Shown here: in pieces, positions 61,526 through 64,000 of the stretch
How positions within the stretch are numbered: position 1 is the stretch's first letter
Layout of the letters: each line of letters opens with the position of its first letter
Source: RUG708 sp050946535
Lineage (GTDB): Bacteria > Bacillota > Clostridia > Peptostreptococcales > Anaerovoracaceae
Length of the DNA stretch: 64,000 nt
Direction of reading: 5' to 3'
Assembly (NCBI GenBank): GCA_050946535.1
Contig: JBMNUZ010000001.1
Coordinates: 1-64,000 of the forward strand
The notes under the pieces: model-generated
What the model was told of the DNA's origin: nothing
Database searches by the model: none
What the model saw: only the letters and a program-made list of their open reading frames with translations
Translations under genes and position numbers: made by a program

Positions 61526-61853
61526 TCGTGGCATTGAGAACTCGAGGCGCATCGAAAATTGTGGATTAAAAGTTCACAACGCTACGGAACCGCAGCATCG
61601 CGGCAATACGGTATTGCGACAGTGCGGCAGCGTACTAATGCAATAATGCGGTATTGCGGTGCCGGGTTAATGCTTAAAAGTAAAATCATAACCAGTATCA
61701 CGGAACGGAAACTGATGTAATCTAAAATATTACAGTATCGAAGATGTGAATAGCTCAGAATGGAAAAATAAATCGATACGTGTAAGAAAATTACAAATAG
61801 AAATTATTTACATGAAAATAATAATATAATTTACAAAATTATGAAGCTCTGAA
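61526..61853. other. Gap with short palindromic GC units
   Basis: No gene supported. It holds two palindrome-like GCAATACGGTATTGC / GCAATAATGCGGTATTGC stretches (61600-61670) and then AT-rich sequence. Confidence 0.4.
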
Positions 61854-61885
61854 ACGGCGTTTTAACGCCGCTTTTGCTTTTTACG
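61854..61885 (+). terminator. Terminator-like hairpin of the SdpI-like pair
   Basis: ACGGCGT/ACGCCG stem (about 61855-61870) followed by CTTTTGCTTTTT. It is the first good hairpin after the second SdpI-like gene, about 330 bp away. Confidence 0.6.
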
Positions 61886-62100
61886 ATCAACTTTATTATA
61901 AAGGAATAAAAATCGCTTAAAATCCATCTGAAAGCCCGATTTGACGATTTGCCGTCCGAAGATACATGACAAATAAATCGGCGATCTGTATTTACGAAAA
62001 TTCATAGCAATTTTTCTGCTGAAAGCAGATTTTTATTTCGAAAGCATCCGAATATGTGCTAAATGACATTTAATGCCAGCTAGCTTTCATATATTTTTAC

Positions 62101-62370
62101 ACGCTGCAATTTTTTTACATTAAATTTTTCATGTCAGAAAATGTTATGCTGCAAATTTTTTCATGCAGCAATTTTGGTGAAGTAATTTCCATGCAGAAAA
62201 TTTCGATCAATGAAAAGCCATGCCGCAAATTTTTGATAAAGAAATTTGCGTGTAAAAAAATGCATACTCCAGATTTTTTATATTTTGATTTTCATGCCGT
62301 GAAATGAAAGCTGCACATTTTTTATAGTCATGATTTTTATGCAGGAAAATGAATGCTGTGCTTTTTTAAG
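62101..62370. repeat. Degenerate AT-rich repeat array
   Basis: About five units of 45-60 bp. Each has a CATG(C/T)C(A/G)GAAAATG-like piece and an ATGCTGCAAATTTTTT-like piece. No frame with a ribosome site runs through it. It lies between the SdpI-like genes and the gatCAB promoter. 61886-62100 is AT-rich without features. Confidence 0.55.
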
Positions 62371-62437
62371 AAACCTTGCTTATCAGAGCAAAAAACGAAA
62401 AAAAAACAAGATTTGAACGGCTCATGCAATATTTTCA

Positions 62438-62466
62438 TTGATTTAAATCCTCTGATTTTATATAAT
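62438..62466 (+). promoter_or_regulatory. Promoter of the gatCA operon
   Basis: TTGATT (62438-62443), 17 bp, TATAAT (62461-62466), just before the T-box leader. Confidence 0.8.
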
Positions 62467-62472
62467 ACAGGG

Positions 62473-62785
62473 TAATCATATTTCACGATTTGATTTTCCC
62501 ACAGCTATTTATAAATATTAAAATATAAGCTATGACCGGGAGGAGTAACCGTTTAAACGCAGCAAAAGGGAGCGGCATCGCGACTGAAAGTGCCGCCTGG
62601 ACAGCATTCGGCGAAGAACACCCGCGAGCCTGTTTTTCGAAAACCGCAGTGCGGCCGGTAGGGAAACACGTCCGATGCGCGTTACTGCATTACGAGAGGG
62701 TGCAACGCACCAATGCGGGTGGTACCGCGGTTATCTACATATGATTAATCGTCCCTGCAGCTGAAAAAGCTGCGGGGATTTTTTA
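62473..62785 (+). promoter_or_regulatory. T-box leader of gatCA
   Basis: The conserved T-box GGGTGGTACCGCGG (62717-62730) is followed by an 11-bp terminator stem (62752-62762 with 62768-62778) and a T run. In the specifier loop AAC (Asn) at 62617-62619 follows GAAG, the same offset as CUC in the leuA leader. An overlapping GAA (Glu) cannot be excluded. Asn would fit amidotransferase-made Asn-tRNA(Asn). Confidence 0.9.
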
Positions 62786-62801
62786 TTCTGGAGGAATTGC
62801 A

Positions 62802-63089
62802 ATGCAGATTAACGAAGATCTGATCGAATATCTCGGCGATCTTTCAAGGCTCTATCTCAGCGATGAGGAGAAAAAGAGCATGGAATCGGATCTCACAGAT
62901 ATTCTGAATTACGTCGACAAGCTCAGTGAGCTTGATACGTCAGGCATGCCTGAGATGTCTCATCCGTTCAGCGATGTGAACAGCTTCCGCGAGGACGAGG
63001 TCACCAACCACGATGACAGAGAAAGGCTGCTTTCAAATGCGCCTGAGAAACGCGGTTCGTATTTCAAGGTATTCAAGACTGTCGAGTAG
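62802..63089 (+). CDS. gatC: Asp/Glu-tRNA amidotransferase subunit C
   Basis: A 95-residue GatC that wraps the A and B subunits. The family pattern LAIDLSRLYLSDEE is close to LGDLSRLYLSDEE here, and the C-terminal RGSYFKVFKTVE is typical. GGAGG lies 7 nt upstream of the ATG. It is followed 10 bp later by gatA. Confidence 0.95.
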   Translation: MQINEDLIEYLGDLSRLYLSDEEKKSMESDLTDILNYVDKLSELDTSGMPEMSHPFSDVNSFREDEVTNHDDRERLLSNAPEKRGSYFKVFKTVE

Positions 63090-63099
63090 GGAGTTGGAC

Positions 63100-64000
63100 A
63101 TGGATATAAGAGAACTGACTGCCCTCGAACTCGGGCAGAAGATTAAAGACGGAGAAATAAAGGTCAGGGAGGCTGCAGAAGCCTACCTGGACGCTATAGA
63201 AGAAAAAGACAGCAAGATAAACGCATATATCTCTGTGAACAGAGAGGATACACTCGCGAGAGCCGACGAAGTGCAGAGAACCATCGATAAAGGAGGCTTT
63301 GAGGGAAGCAGACTCGCTGGTGTGCCTGCTGCTGTAAAGGACAACATGTGTACCGAAGGCGTGCTAACCACGGCGGCGTCGCACATTCTCGACACGTTCG
63401 TGCCGCCGTACAGCGCAACTGCTGTGACGAAAGCGGCCGAATCGGGAGCTGTCATGCTCGGGAAGGCAAACATGGACGAATTCGCTATGGGCGGATCGAC
63501 TGAGACATCGTTCTTCGGAGCATGCGGAAATCCGTGGGATACTTCCAGGGTTCCGGGAGGCTCATCGGGAGGAAGTGCTGCGGCTGTCGCAGCTGGCATG
63601 GCACCTTATGCTCTCGGTTCCGATACAGGCGGTTCGATAAGGCAGCCTGCGGCATTTACTGGTCTTACAGGAATAAAGCCGACATACGGAAGCGTTTCGA
63701 GATACGGTCTTCTCGCGTACGCATCATCGCTCGATCAGATAGGACCTATCGCGCACGATGTAAAAGACTGTGCAGCCATTCTGGAAATGATTTCTGGCAG
63801 AGACGACAGAGACAGCACATCGATAATAAAAATGCCGTTCGATTTCTCGGATTCGATAGCCGATCCTGAAAATCCTTCGGCATCGATTAAAGGATTGAAG
63901 ATCGGCATTCCTGCAAACTGTTTCGGCAAGGGGCTCGATCCAGAGATCGGTGATGCAATCAAGAAAGCGGCGAAGCTTTTTGAAAGCGAAGGAGCAATTG
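63100..64000 (+). CDS. gatA: Asp/Glu-tRNA amidotransferase subunit A (partial)
   Basis: The first 300 residues of the amidase that frees ammonia from glutamine. The frame runs off the window end. The Ser-cisSer-Lys site is visible: Lys in GVPAAVKDNM, cis-Ser in GGSSGGSAAAVAAG, and the nucleophilic Ser in SDTGGSIRQPA. The ATG at 63100 follows GGGAG by 5 nt. gatB is expected next. Confidence 0.96.
   Translation, partial: MDIRELTALELGQKIKDGEIKVREAAEAYLDAIEEKDSKINAYISVNREDTLARADEVQRTIDKGGFEGSRLAGVPAAVKDNMCTEGVLTTAASHILDTFVPPYSATAVTKAAESGAVMLGKANMDEFAMGGSTETSFFGACGNPWDTSRVPGGSSGGSAAAVAAGMAPYALGSDTGGSIRQPAAFTGLTGIKPTYGSVSRYGLLAYASSLDQIGPIAHDVKDCAAILEMISGRDDRDSTSIIKMPFDFSDSIADPENPSASIKGLKIGIPANCFGKGLDPEIGDAIKKAAKLFESEGAI

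Noticed and set aside
1..64000. Mobile elements
   Set aside because: No transposase, integrase, phage gene or long inverted repeat was found on either strand.

Overview
The window looks like a chromosomal segment around the replication origin of a low-GC Gram-positive anaerobe of the class Clostridia. The evidence is the gene order rpmH-rnpA-yidD-yidC-jag-mnmE-mnmG-rsmG on one side of dnaA and dnaA-dnaN-recF-gyrB-gyrA on the other, strong AGGAGG ribosome sites, T-box leaders, a SigB-type sigma factor, a type III glutamine synthetase and a DUF951 protein. A Clostridiales Family XIII-like species is a guess only. No insertion sequence, prophage, CRISPR array or rRNA operon was seen.

The origin lies between rpmH and dnaN. 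Genes left of about 35.3 kb mostly run on the minus strand and genes right of 35.7 kb on the plus strand, so most transcription follows the forks. DnaA boxes lie upstream of dnaA. A second set between dnaA and dnaN precedes a CTA-rich tract of the DnaA-trio type and an AT-rich stretch. About 11 kb further on there is a separate, denser cluster of about 11 DnaA boxes (48305-48529) and a near-perfect ParB site (46943-46958). The parA/parB genes that often follow rsmG are not there.

Region by region: 0.7-3 kb, thiolase and ferritin. 3.1-9.1 kb, a minus-strand run encoding SGNH hydrolase, sirtuin, SurE, a DUF2156 protein, a Sel1-repeat protein, a J-domain protein and a HIRAN protein, the last three with overlapping reading frames. 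9.2-11 kb, an Uup-type ABC-F protein. 11-16.8 kb, leuACDB plus nnrD behind a leucine-type T-box. 16.8-24.3 kb, DUF951, serS, a UPF0182 membrane protein and a 993-residue zinc-ribbon/acidic/membrane protein. 24.6-27.3 kb, rpsF-ssb-rpsR and citrate synthase. 27.7 kb, tRNA-Lys. 28-35 kb, the rpmH-to-rsmG block. 35.7-46.4 kb, the dnaA-to-gyrA block, an RsbW-like gene, a sigma factor and trpS. 47-48.3 kb, a TrxB-like oxidoreductase and a cysteine-less thioredoxin-fold protein on the minus strand. 48.7-59.7 kb, nitrogen, pyrimidine and aromatic metabolism: an ANTAR regulator, carA, carB fused in frame to dapF, pyrG, aroE and type III glutamine synthetase. 60-61.5 kb, two tandem SdpI-like membrane proteins with acidic tails. 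62.5-64 kb, a T-box followed by gatC and the start of gatA.

The most unusual points are the CarB-DapF fusion, whose epimerase half has serine at the first catalytic cysteine position, the second DnaA-box cluster, the HIRAN/J-domain/Sel1 cassette, and repeated short tandem duplications (13-27 bp units) that sit in the gaps between genes.
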